Source: Taxillus chinensis (Eukaryota; Streptophyta; Magnoliopsida; Santalales; Loranthaceae). From it: a DNA stretch of 64,000 nt. Location: contig CM042090.1 in the NCBI GenBank assembly GCA_023512835.1, positions 55,477,865 to 55,541,864 on the forward strand. Direction: 5' to 3'. Below, in pieces: positions 1 to 11,150 of the stretch (positions are counted from its first letter, which is position 1; each line of letters opens with the position of its first letter). Position numbers and translations under genes: made by a program. The notes under the pieces are model-generated. The model worked only from the letters and a program-made list of their open reading frames with translations. It was not told where the DNA came from and ran no database searches.

Positions 1-919
1 TTGCGCAGAACTATAGGTGGACTCGGAACCACCCATCAAATCAAGTGATTGGTGATCGTACTGTTGGAGTAAGAACGAGGGCAGCCACTTCCAATCTGTG
101 CCTCTACTCTTGTTTTCTATCACAGATAGAGCCAAAGGTGGTGGATGAAGCCCTTCAGGATTCAAACTGGATAGACGCTATGCAAAAAGAGCTTAATTAG
201 TTCAAGTGGAACGAAGTGTAGACTTTAGTACCAAGGCCAAGGTCACAACAAATCATTGGAGTTAAATGGGTGTTCTGGAACAAATTAGATACTGATGGAA
301 TAGTAATCCAGAACAAAGCACGACTGGTAGCCAAATGATATCGTCAAGAAGAAGGCATTGATTATGATGAAACCTTCGCTCCAGTAGCTAGACTTGAGGC
401 GATTTGAATGTTCCTGGCGTATGCTTCATATGAAAACTTCACAGTTTATCAAATGGACAATAAGAGTGCTTTTCTAAATAGAGATCTTCAAGAGGAGGTT
501 TATGTTGAACAACCTCCGGGCTTCGTTGAACATAAGGCTGAAGATATGGTATATAAACTATGGAGAGCCTTGTCCGGATTGAAGTAAGCTCCAAGAGCCT
601 GGTATGTCACACTATTAGAATTCTTCCTCGAACATAATTTCAGAAAAGGGAAGATAGACACCACACTATTTCGACGAAAAGAGAAAGATCATTCTCTGAT
701 CGTACAAATCTACGTGGATGACATCATTTTCGGATCGTTAAATCCGAAGCTTTGTGAAGACTTTGTGAAGTTGATGACTGGCGAATTTGAAATGAGCATG
801 ATGAGAGAATTAACGTACTTCCTTTGAATAGAGGTTAAACAAATGAAGGATAGAATCTTCATCAACCAACCAAAGTACACACGGGACTTAATTAAGAAGT
901 TTAGAATGTAAAACTTAAC
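1..919 (+). pseudogene. Ty1/copia (Sirevirus-type) reverse transcriptase fragment
   Basis: The plus strand encodes the integrase-RT linker and most of a copia RT, with [21 protein letters not shown] and the catalytic YVDD at 711-722 still readable. It runs nearly base for base with 35146-36055, so it is another copy of the same Sirevirus family. At least six in-frame stops are present; several are changes such as CAA/CGA to TAA/TGA or TGG to TAG. The fragment starts before the window and ends abruptly at 919, where an LTR family B end begins. RNase H is not present on this side. It is not functional. Confidence 0.9.
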
Positions 920-1752
920 TGTCACGCCCCAATTTCCTCTCACTTGGAAATGAGGAGTAACTGCCCATGCCCGCACCCGAAGGGTCAAGGGGTTGGTGCA
1001 AGCACCTACAAAGGACTTATGTCACGGGTGCTGTCCCAAACCTGTACAACCAGGCTAACATGCCATGGGGCATGCTCTTGATCCCAAACCACACACACAA
1101 ACATAGATCAAATAATAAACATATCTCAATCTATTACATCTCAAGAAGAGTTCTAAATTTATTACAACTCAACTGAGAAAAACTCCCATCAAACCACAAC
1201 ATATTGTTTACAACCAATCCAAACCATAAAACACAGGTCCACAAAAGCAATAAAATTAATAATAAGTCTTCACCCTCAGTAGCCTACCACCACAACTCTT
1301 TCACCTACCGCCTGCTAGACCCTGCAGAAGAACAGTTTATAGGAGGGGTGAGCAAACCATAGCTCAGTAGGGTTCAAGTCTCCCCAGACCCGTCCCACTC
1401 TACAATATGCATGACAAGTGTATGCCTGTGCTCGTGTAGTGCCTAAAACTAAACAGCACACATCACCCAGTAAAACACCATTTACCTGTGCCCACACTGG
1501 AGGGCAGAGGACACCCCGCCACCACGGCGACATGACATACCACATCCAGGAGAATGTTGCATGGTCACCAATGCAACATTTTCCACCCGAGTCAGATATG
1601 GCCATCACCTCCTTGGACGCCATACCTACCCTCAAGAATGGGTGCAGACTTAGCCCACCGTCGTGAGTGCTACACCGAGACTCAGGACTGCAGCCCTAGC
1701 CAAATCTCAAAGGGTCCAGTAATTGTGCCTGGCCCATAACTCAGTTCAACCC
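920..1752 (-). mobile_element. LTR family B, 3' part (truncated, minus orientation)
   Basis: Read on the minus strand this ends in GGGGCGTGACA and matches the downstream halves of the LTRs at 47368-49135 and 54206-56093, including the conserved GCTCACCCCTCC and GCAGGCGGTAGGTG blocks. It starts cleanly at 920 with TGTCACGCCCC. The U3 half is missing: the homology stops at about 1750, where the Athila-type LTR begins. The flank TTAAC (915-919) has no matching partner at 9912, so this is not one half of a simple insertion. Open frames across it are by-products of LTR sequence and are not treated as genes. Confidence 0.8.
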
Positions 1753-3246
1753 TGATAACGTGCATTTTATGCCATTATTCTATGTGTTTATGTAGGGTGT
1801 TTAAGAGCATGATTAGAGCCTTATTGTATTATATTTCACATATATCTGCTTTAACCCCTAGGAAGTTGCTATTTGCAAATACATGCGTTTTTAAGCTGTT
1901 TTGGTAGGTTTTGGAGATCACTTTGGACCAAGTATATGGCCTCAAACCAATTGGCGTGCAGAACAAACATTTCTCAGCATGATATCCGCTATCTCCCACA
2001 GAAGTTTCAGAGCAATCGGACGTGAACGCCAATTGGACTGAAGTGGCGTGCAAGCATATGTTTGCTTATCTGCCTTCTACAAGATGCAAGGAAGCTTGGG
2101 GAAGAATTTCAGCTAATTTGGAGCTGCACGCCAATTGGGTATATGACGTTCAAATTGACGTGCAGCCATATTTTTGCACCGATCCAGTCATTTTTCTATG
2201 CTGATCATTCTTTCCTAAAGGGCCTTGTCCATATTGTCTTGGATTGAGAGATTTTAAAGTTTGTAGTGTCATTTATCAAAACTACGCCGTTTTGATAGAT
2301 GGGCTAGGGTACACTTTATAACACACATCAAGGTCCATCCATTCTCTATAAATAGAGGCTCTACACGTCCAAGGAGTGGAGGCTACACATCCTACACGTT
2401 TTCAAAGAGAGAGAGACATTTTGGAGGCTGTTCCTGACCTAAGAGAGCAGCCGTCGCAGATTTTGGAAACTTCGGTTGAAGCTTTGCTGTGCGCGTGGAT
2501 AAGAAGAAGATGTTGAGCTTTTCTGCTTTGTGTTTGCTTGTAATCATGCGTGACTAGTTTCCTTTAACTAGGGGAGCAATGTAGCCCCCTATGTTGTCAA
2601 ACTGATTGATTGAATTTTGAGTTTGTTTAATTGAGATTGCATGTTTTATGGATCTGTTCTTATCTTTTAATATCTGGGCTGTACACCTGGGTTTTCTTAG
2701 CCTTAGTCCGAGGTGACCTTTGATTCATAACTTATTTGTGATTGGTGTGACCATTATCCTATCATGGGTATGATAATTAGGCTTTGCATGTTGATGTCAT
2801 GATGACCATTCAGCAGACAAGACACTTAGAAGGGGCAGCAATGACCAATTGCAGTACCTTGGCTTAGTTATAGCATGTTATCAATTAAATAATCTCAAGA
2901 ACCTTAAAATCAGTAGAAACAATATAGGGAGGTGAAGTTGTGACCCTAGATGCCTTTAATCCTTGAATCTTAATCCTAAAATCAATTTGCTTTCTTTGTT
3001 TATTAAAAAACCAAATAAAAATTAGATCTTTAGTTATAAAAAAGAAAACTTTTTGCCAAGACATTTTATAGGGCAAGAGTAATTGGGTGTTTTGATTTAA
3101 AAACTAGAAAACTAGGCTAATCCCTGTGGGTTCGACCCCTTGCTTGCTGCTATTCTTTTAGTGCAAACTTAGGGAATTCATTATCTTGAAGAGAGATTTA
3201 ACGACATTAGCTAGCTCTTTTAAAGAGGCTAAAAATCTATCTGTCA
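1753..3246 (+). repeat. 5' LTR of the Athila-type element (about 1.49 kb)
   Basis: It begins TGATAACGTGCATTTTATG and ends CTGTCA directly before the primer site, giving TG...CA ends. U3 holds repeated GGCGTGCA/TGCACGCC motifs (1947-2165), one ACGT-cored palindrome and a TATA box at 2347-2354. The segment 1940-2360 is collinear with the U3 of the Tekay-type LTR at 17499, although the two coding regions belong to different Ty3 lineages. The 5' boundary is inferred from the TG start and from where family B homology ends, because there is no second LTR to compare. Confidence 0.75.
2275..2354 (+). promoter_or_regulatory. LTR core promoter: ACGT-cored palindrome plus TATA box
   Basis: A 22-bp inverted repeat, ATCAAAAC, a six-base centre (TACGCC), then GTTTTGAT, lies at 2275-2296. 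TATAAATA follows at 2347-2354, 72 bp start to start. The same spacing (71 bp) separates the first palindrome and TATA box of the LTR at 17499. Its role as a bZIP-type binding site is inferred from the ACG core; the sequence arrangement is direct. Confidence 0.65.
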
Positions 3247-3249
3247 AAT

Positions 3250-3267
3250 TGGCGCCGTTGCCGGGGA
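3250..3267 (+). other. Primer binding site, tRNA-Asp type
   Basis: TGGCGCCGTTGCCGGGGA, three bases after the LTR end, is complementary to the 3' end of plant tRNA-Asp. This is the usual primer of Athila-type elements and fixes the LTR/internal boundary. Confidence 0.9.
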
Positions 3268-3616
3268 TTTAACGGTTAACTAGTTTTTAAAATCAACATT
3301 GAGTGAAATTGTTTGAATTCTGATCTTGGTGTTTTATTTTGTCTTTTATTTTCTGTTATTTTGTGTTCTTTATTTGTTTATTTTGCATTGTTCGGAGTCA
3401 TTGGGTGTGTTCTTGTTTTTTTACGGAACATACACCAAGTGTTTGAGGAATTCCTAGTTGTGCATGCCAATACGGGAGTTTATACCATTTAATCGGGAAC
3501 CTGAAAGATTGTTCGAGCTCGTTGCGGAAGCGACTAGGGAAGCGACACGTGAGGTCAAGAAGCATTGCAAGGCTTAGAGCATTCGGTAGGTGAATTGATG
3601 GCAGATTTAAGGCCTG

Positions 3617-5150
3617 ATGGTGGTGCACCGCAAGGAGGGGCCAATTACAATGGCCAATATCCAGAAGAAGAGGGTAATAGGTTTATGCCCCAGGACCTTC
3701 TTAGACTACACGAGACCGATGATGTCAGACCATTATTCGGGATTAGGCAAACAAGAGTTCAAGCAAATAGTTTTGAGTCAGCCGGCATTAATTAATATGG
3801 TGAGCAACAACGCTTTTGGAGGAACAGCAGTGGACGATCCACACCAGCATTTGATGAGGTTCTACTAGATGTGTGACACCATAAAGATCAACAATGTGTC
3901 GGAGGAGGCAATAAAGCTAAGGCTTTTCCCTTTCTCCTTAAGGGATAGAGATCTTGGGTGGTTTAACAGTTTACCAGCAGGTTCAATAAATACTTGGGAG
4001 GAGATGCAGACTAAATTCATGTCTAAGTATTTTCCCCCTTCCAAGGTGATCTAGCTTAGAGGGGAAATTAGCAGATTTAGGCAAGATGAGATGGAGACTC
4101 TTCATGAAGCTTGGGAGCGCTTTAAAGATTTGGTAAGAAGATGCCCTGACCATGGAAGACCCCAATGGATTCAAATTGAATCTTTCTACACTGGTCTTCA
4201 ATCTCACTCAAAAGACAAGGTGAATGCAACTGCTGGCGGATGTTTGATGAATTTAGAGCCTGATGCCGCAGCAGAACTCTTGGAGAGACTGTCATTGGCT
4301 GATTGGCAGTGGTCTAACATTCGCACTTCAAGGCCAAGGGAGAAGATATCTTCAGTTGATACTCCCTCCAATGATATGCAAGGGCAGATCCAAGCTTTAG
4401 CGAAAAGCATGGAAGTGTTGGCTCTTAAAGTTGGAGGATCACAACACGCCTCACCAGTAGCTAAGCAAGGATGGAGTGGAGCTGAAGATGCAAATTATGT
4501 TGGAGGGAAAGGCTTGTACCAGAAGCAGCAATATTATCCTCACCAACAAGGAAAAGGGTACAATCAGAACCAACAATAATCTCAGGGATATCAGAAGAAT
4601 CAGAACCGAGGGGGAGATACATCAGCTTAGTATAAATATGTGCCTCTAGGGATGAAGCAAAATCCGTATGCTACTGATAATTTCTTACATCCACCTCCTG
4701 GATTCGAGCAACAGCAGCCTCAGCCTCAGCAGCAAAGAAGAACATATTAGCATGAGGATGAGACAGCTAGAAGAGAGGTGGGTGATTTGAAGGAAAGGGT
4801 AGGCAGTATGGAATCTTCAATTAAGAATATGGAGAAGTTACTTGTGAGTATGGCACAGAATGCTAATCAAAGGGTATCAACCAACACTTTTCCAAGTGAC
4901 ACTGAGGTGAACCCCAAGGAGAGTTGCAAGGCTATCACTCTAAGGAGTGGGAAAGCATTGAAGGAAGCGGAAGAGCCTAAGAAAAGGGCTATTCCAGAAG
5001 AACAAAGCAGACCCTTGGAAGCTGATGACCAAGGAAAATCAGATAAAGAAGAAGAAAGGTTGCAAGACAAGAAGGAACAACAGCTGACTAAAGGCAAAAT
5101 AGTTGAAGAACAAAGGCAAGAGCTCAGGCCTACCATGCCATTTCCTCAGC
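3617..5150 (+). pseudogene. Athila-type gag (broken by stops)
   Basis: One frame encodes a capsid-like Gag: PALINMV, DTIKINNVSEEAIKLRLF, a WERFKDLVRRCP block and AAGGCLMN, all typical of Athila Gag, followed by a Gln-rich segment (about 4500-4750) and a Lys/Glu-rich tail. The frame is kept from 3617 to 5638 but has stops near 3866, 4052, 4577, 4628 and 4748. Several lie where Gln (CAG/CAA) would be expected, consistent with C-to-T change. The true start is uncertain; sequence before 3617 does not extend convincingly in this frame. The product would form the virus-like particle. Confidence 0.85.
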
Positions 5151-7540
5151 GGTTAAGAAATCAGAGAGTTGAGGAAGAGTATGAGCGCTTCCTGAGTTTA
5201 TTCAAGTGGCTTGAGATTAATATTCCATTTGTGGAAATTTTGGAGCAGATGCCTAGGTATAGAAAATATATCAAAGATTTTGTGAAGAAGAAGAGAAGGT
5301 ATGGGGATCATGAGATGTTGGCTGTCACTAATGAGGTGAGTAGTGTTGTTCAAAAGAGCTTGCCCATCAAGCATAAAGATCCGGGCAGTTTTAACCTCCC
5401 TTGTGTGATTGGCAATGCACCGCAGCGACGGGCTTTATGTGATTTAGGGGCCGGTATAAATTTGATCTCTTTTGCTTTGTACAAGCAGCTTGGACTCACA
5501 GGAATGAAGCCAACTTCTATCTCATTGCAGTTTGCGGACCGGTCCACTGGAAGACCTAAAAGAATCATTGAAGATGTGCTAGTTAAGGTGGGCTGCTTCA
5601 TTTTTCCAGAAGACTTTGTAGTTTTGGAAATGGAATAAGATAGAGGAGTTCAGCTCCTCCTTGGAAGACCGTTTCTCAGAACAGGGTGTGCATTGATAGA
5701 TGTGGCTCAAGGGCAACTGACTCTGAGAATTAATGAAGAGACCTTAGTCTTCCATATGGGGAAGCCTTTACAAGGTCAAGAGGAGGAGGACTGCCTATGG
5801 GTTGAAGATTTTGAGGAGTTGGTGGAAGACTTCTTGGCAGAAGAAATTACCACAGTAAATGATGGAGTACTCCAGCTTACAGAAGCTCAACAAGATGAAG
5901 AAGTGGACTTGACAGCTGAGGAGGATGAGCAAACATCAAATTATCTGGAGCAAGCGAAGGAGGAGAAGGAAGAGGACATACCTCCAGCTCCAGAACTGAA
6001 GGAACTGCCTGGACACCTAAGGTATGAATTTCTTGACTCTACAAATAAATTTCCAGTTATAGTTCCTGCTAATTTAAATGATGTAGAGTGCACTCAACTG
6101 CTGGAAATCCTTAGGAAACACAAAAAGGCCCTAGGGTGGAACATTGAAGACATTAGGGGCATAAGTCTAGGGATTTGTATGCACAAAATTCTAATGAATG
6201 TTAAACCCACAGCTGAAAGACAAAGAAGATTAACCCCTGCCATGAAAGAAGTAGTAAGAAAAGAAATTCTAAAATGGAAAAATGCGGGTATAATTTATGC
6301 TATTTCAGATAGTGAGTGGGTGAGTTCGTTGCATGTTGTGCCCAAGAAAGGGGGTATGACAGTGATTAAAAATGAGAAGAATGAATTGATTCCATCTCGG
6401 ACTGTGACGGGATGGAGAGTGTGTGTTGACTATAGGAAGCTGAATAAGGCCACTAGGAAGGATCACTTTCCGCTTCCTTTCATTGACCAGATGTTGGATA
6501 GGTTAGCTGGCTATAGTCACTACTGCTTTTTAGATGGACTCCGGGTATAATCAGATCATGGTTAAACCCGAAGACCAAGAAAAGACCACTTTCACGTGCC
6601 CCTTTGGCACCTTTGCTTTTAGGAGGATGCCATTTGGGCTATGCAATGCACCTACCACCTTTCAAAGGTGCATGATAGCCATTTTCCAGGGCTTGGTGGA
6701 GGAGATCATGGAGGTTTTCATGGATGACTTTTCAGTGTTTGGTTCCTCCTACCAACAGTGTTTGAAAAATTTAGATGTGTTCTTAGAAAGATGTGAGGAG
6801 AAGAAACTAGTCCTAAATTGGGAAAAATGCCATTTTATGGTAACTGAGGGGATAGTTCTAGGGCACAAGGTGTCTTCACAAGGTTTGGAGGTGGACAAGG
6901 CAAAAATCTCCACTATTGAGACTTTGCCACCTCCAACAAATGAAAAAGGGGTGAGAAGTTTCCTTGGCCATGCTGGCTTTTATAGGAGATTCATTAAGGA
7001 CTTCTCTAAAATTGCAAAACCCATGAGTAGGCTGTTAGAGAAGGACACAAGCTTTGAGTTCAATGAAGATTGCTTAGAAGCTTTCAACATCCTCAAGGGT
7101 AAGTTTGTCACTGCACCAGTTATAGTCACACCAGACTGGGCTCAGCATTTTGAGCTAATGTGTGACACAAGTGATTATGTTGTGGGGGTAGTCTTAGGGC
7201 AAAGGCGTGATAAGGTGTTTAGGGTCATTTACTATGCTAGTAAGACCTTAGATGATGCTCAACAAAACTACACCACCACTGAAAAAGAGTTGCTGGCCAT
7301 GGTTTATGGTCATGACAAGTTTAGACCCTACCTTTTTGGGTCTAAAGTAATTGTTTATACTGATCATGCAGCTTTGAAATATTTATTTGCTAAAAAAGAA
7401 GCTAAGCCACGCTTGATTAGGTGGGTACTCCTTTTACAGGAATTTGATCTTGAAATTAGAGACACAAAGGGAGTCCTAAATTCTGTGGCTGATCACCTCT
7501 CCCGTGTGGAGAATGCACCTAAATCTCTACCCACCTAAGT
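5151..7540 (+). pseudogene. Athila-type pol: protease, reverse transcriptase, RNase H
   Basis: The aspartic protease shows CDLGAG at about 5438-5455, the Athila form of the active site, and ends with LLLGRPFL. RT follows: PKKGGMT near 6340, VCVDYRKLNKATRKDHFPL at 6420-6480, FMDD at 6718-6729. RNase H spans about 7118-7500 ([29 protein letters not shown]). A stop at 5636 sits between protease and RT. A two-base loss near 6535, in the FLDGYSGY region, shifts the frame, and another shift falls near 7535. The product would copy genomic RNA into DNA. It is not functional as it stands. Confidence 0.9.
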
Positions 7541-8864
7541 CTCTACCCATTGTAGATGACTTTCCTGATGAGAAGTTGTTTGAGGTGCACCAACTTCCTT
7601 GGTTTGCTGATATAGCAAACTATTTAGCCACTGGGTTTATACCCAAGCAATTGGACTACCATCAGCGAAAGAGGTTGGTAGTGGATGCTAAGAAATACAT
7701 TTGGGAAGACCCTATTCTCTATAGGAGGTGTCCAGACCAAATAATTAGAAGGTGTGTCCTTGAGGAGGAGATAGATGACATAATATACCATTGTCATTCA
7801 TCACATTATGGGGGCCACTTTGGGGTGCAGAGAACTATGACTAAGATCATGCAGTGTGGCTTCTATTGGCCTCACATGGTGAAAGACACCTATGTCTACA
7901 TCAAAACCTGTGATAGATGTCAAAGGGTAGGTGGTCTGTCTAGGAAGAATGAGATGCCATTAACTGAAATTCTTCCAGTTGAAATTTTTGATATATGGGG
8001 CCATTCCCCAATTCTGATGGGTATTCATATATCCTATTGGCTGTGGATTATGTGTCAAAGTGGGTAGAAGCTATACCAACCAGAGTGAATGATGCTAGAG
8101 TAATGACTCACTTCCTTACCAGAAACATCTTTAGCCGATTTGGGACACCAAGGGCTATAATTAGTGATGAGGGTAGTCACTTCTGCAAGAAACTGTTTGA
8201 CAAGTTGTTGAACAAATATGGGGTAACTCATAGGAAGTCTTTAGCTTACCACCCACAAGCTAATGGACAAACAGAGGTGTCCAACAGAGAGATTAAAGCC
8301 ATTTTAGAGAAAACTGTTGGAGCAAATAGGAAAGACTGGTCTCAAAGGCTTGATGAAGCCTTATGGGCATATATGACAGCCTATAAAACTCCCATTGGGA
8401 TGTCACCTTACCGTATTCTTTATAGGAAGGCTTGTCACTTACCTGTGGAATTAGAGCACAAGGCTCACTAGGCCTTGAGGAAGTTAAATTTTGATCCACA
8501 AGAGGCCAAGGAGCTTAGGATGACTCAATTAATAGAATTAGATGAGTTCAGGATGGATGCCTATGAAAGTGCTAAAATTTATAAAGAAAGAACCAAGAAA
8601 TGGCATGATAGGCAATTAAACAATGAACCTTTAACCTTGGGGCAGAAAGTTCTCTTATTTAACACAAGGTTAAGGCTATTTCCTGGAAAATTAAGGTCCA
8701 AGTGGATGGGACCTTTTGTGATAGTTGATCAGAAGCCATATCGGAGCTTTGAGCTCCAAGCTGTAGATGGTAAGAAATTTTGGGTGAATGGCAACAGACT
8801 GAAACCATACTTTGATCCAATTCAGAGGGAGATTGTTGGTTCCCTCTCTTTCACCACCTCATGA
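7541..8864 (+). pseudogene. Athila-type integrase
   Basis: The HHCC zinc domain lies at about 7793-7921 (HSSHYGGHFGVQ, ending CDRC). The catalytic core carries the expected acidic residues: [10 protein letters not shown] (about 8040), ISDEGSHF (about 8165) and [12 protein letters not shown] (about 8265). The C-terminal part reaches HDRQLNNEPLTLGQKVLLFNTRLRLFPGKL and stops at 8864. A deletion near 8000 removes part of the GIDFMGPFP segment and shifts the frame, and a TAG at 8469-8471 interrupts the C-terminal domain at an expected Trp. No chromodomain is present, as expected for Athila. No env-like ORF is seen downstream. Confidence 0.88.
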
Positions 8865-9472
8865 TCTTAATTGAAAGTCTAGCTACAGACTTTAAATAAA
8901 GCGCTGGTTGGGAGGCAACCCAATGTTTTATTTTATTTATTTTTATTCAATAATTTTGTTTGCAAGCTAACCCTGGTGTAGTAGATTTTGTTTCTTTCTG
9001 GACTAACCATTTGCAGGATGAGCCAAAATTATTGGGCCTTGGACTTCTGAATTTACTTTAAGGAACAAGTCCTGGAGCAAGGAACAAGTGAAGCCCACAA
9101 GTACTTGAATTTAAGCCTAACGAATTGGCGTGCAAGCATAGAAGTTGATCCATACTACAAAAGAAACTCAGAGGAAAAGTTTGGGATCATTTGGGCCTGC
9201 ACGCCAAATGACCAAATGGCATGCACCTCTATTACTTCTACAACTTCCTGGGCCAGTAGATAAACATCACATGAAGCACTTTACTTCTTGCACGCCAATT
9301 GCTAGCTATCATCTGAAGGGATAAAAAGGCAAAATACCAATTTTGGACCTCCTAGAAGCTTCAACAATATCACGTGCAGAAGCCACTATTGCTTTACAGC
9401 TCATGAGGGACCCACCACCAAACTTTGGGACGATTCTGACCTGAACGCCAATTCACCCATATGACGTGCAAA
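8865..9472 (+). other. Athila-type 3' noncoding region with GGCGTGCA motifs
   Basis: No gene is seen here. GCGCTGGTTGGGAGGCAACCC (about 8900) is a stem-loop-like segment commonly found after Athila integrase. From 9122 to 9470 the motif AATTGGCGTGCA or its reverse complement recurs about six times, the same motif that fills the U3 of this element's LTR. The expected polypurine tract and 3' LTR are absent. The stretch ends where LTR family B homology starts. Confidence 0.55.
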
Positions 9473-9911
9473 GGTTAATTCACCCACATAAACTGTTCTT
9501 TTGCAGGGTCTAGCAGGCGGTAGGTGAAAGAGCTGTGGTGGTAGGCTACTGAGGCTGAAGATTTTATTAATTTCATTATTTTTGTGGAATTGTGCTTTTA
9601 TGGTTTGGATTGTTTGTAAACAGAATATATTATGGTTTGATGGGAGTTTTTCCCCAACTGAGTTGTAATGGACTTTGGGCCCCTTTGAAATGTAATAAAT
9701 TGAGATATGATTATTATTTAATTTGTGGTTGTATGCATGGTTTGGGAGCAGGAGCATGTCCCGTGGCATGTAGCCTGGTTGTACAAGTTTGGGACAGCAC
9801 CCATGTCAAGTCCTTTTTCTTTTAGGTGCTTGCACCAACCCCTTGACCCTTTGGGTGCGGGCATGGGCGGTCATTACCCATTTCCAAGTGAAAGGAAATT
9901 GGGGCGTGACA
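9473..9911 (+). mobile_element. LTR family B, 3' terminal part (plus orientation)
   Basis: This is an inverted partner of 920-1347: it holds the GCAGGGTCTAGCAGGCGG block, the GAGTTGTAATGG segment and the terminus TTGGGGCGTGACA. It ends at 9911. The following CCTGA does not match the TTAAC before 920. The rest of this LTR is missing on the Athila side. Together the two fragments give the Athila-type element inverted LTR-B ends. Confidence 0.8.
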
Positions 9912-11150
9912 CCTGACTTCAATGTGTTTCGTCTTTGGGTGCATCACAGGATTATTGTTGATGTCAATAGCACTGGTGTTGTCACAATAGAGCGGAACAG
10001 ACGTCATGTTAAACCCGTAGTTAGTAAGTTGACTTTGCATCCAGAGAAACTGTGCATAGCAGCTTCCAGCAGCTATGTATTCCGCTTTAGCAGTAGTGGT
10101 TGATACGGAATTCTGCTGCTTACTGAACCATGAGATAAGTTTGTTTCCGAGGAACTCACAAGTACCACTAGTGCTCTTCCTGTTAATACGACATCCAGCA
10201 AAATCAACATCAGAATATCCGGATAAAGAGAAGTTGGACTCCTTTGGATACCAGAGTCCTAAATTCACTGTTCCTTTGAGATACCGCAATATCCATTTAA
10301 CATGAAGCATGTGAGATTCTTTGGGATTCGCCTGATATCTTGCACAGATGCAAGTTGCAAACATAATGTCCGGGCGACTTACTATAAGATACAACAAGGA
10401 TTCTATCATCCCTTTGTATTCTGTCACATCTACTGATTTGCCATCTACATCAGGGTCTAACTTACCGCTGACTGGCATAGGAGTCTTCATGGGAGATGTG
10501 TCTTGTATACCAAACTTCTTGATTAAGTCTCAAGTGTATTTTGCTTGGTTAATGAAGATCCCTTCTCTAAGTTGTTTAACTTCGATTCCAAGGAAGTAGG
10601 ACAGTTCTCCTATCATACTCATTTCAAACTTGCCAGTCATCAACTTAGCGAACTGACCCGTATAAAGCTTTGGATTTGATGATCCGAAAATAATATCATC
10701 CACATAGATTTGCACGATCAGAGAATGTCCTTTCTCTTTCCGCAGAAATATAGTGGTGTCTATCTTCCCTTTTCTAAAATTATGAGTGAGTAGAAACTCT
10801 GACAGTGTGTCATACCAGGCTCTTGGAGCTTGCTTTAATCCATACAAGGCTTTCCATAGCTTGTAGACTTTATGTTCCGCCTTGGGTTCAATGAAACCTG
10901 GAGGTTGTTCAACATAAACCTCCTCTTGAAGATCTCCATTTAGAAATGCACTTTTGACGTCCATTTGGAAAACCTTGAAGTTTTCGTAGGATGCATATGC
11001 CATAAACATTCTTACTGCCTTAAGTCTTGCTACTGGAGCAAAGGTCTCGTCATAATCTATGCCTTCTTCTTGACGATATCCTTTTGCTACCAGTCTGGCT
11101 TTGTTCCGGATTACTGTTCCATCTGTATCAAGTTTGTTCCGGAACACCTA
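9912..11150 (-). pseudogene. Sirevirus A reverse transcriptase and RNase H
   Basis: The minus strand carries a typical copia [39 protein letters not shown] and YVDD at 10695-10706, then RNase H with SRPDIMFA, SGYSDVDFAGC, KSTSGTCEFLG and STTTAKAEYIA. It ends at the KTKHIEVR motif, where LTR B sequence begins. The frame is kept over the whole stretch. Stops at 11148-11150 and 10530-10532 both replace an expected Trp (TGG to TAG or TGA, a G-to-A change). Without those stops the domain content is complete up to the break. Confidence 0.9.

Larger units (their letters stand above)
1753..9472 (+). mobile_element. Athila-type Ty3/gypsy retrotransposon, 3' LTR missing
   Basis: Order: 5' LTR (1753-3246), tRNA-Asp primer site, gag, protease, RT, RNase H, integrase, then about 600 bp of noncoding sequence. 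Gag blocks such as DTIKINNVSEEAIKLRLFPFSLRD and a DLGA protease are Athila hallmarks. The element carries several in-frame stops and at least three frameshifts. No second copy of the 1.5-kb LTR is found before 9473, where an LTR family B end abuts, so the 3' end is deleted. The left flank CAACC (1748-1752) cannot be matched on the right. Confidence 0.88.

Noticed and set aside
1315..1635. 106-codon minus-strand ORF resembling ORFs at 48428 and 55433
   Set aside because: The resemblance is DNA homology of LTR family B; reading frames are not kept between copies.
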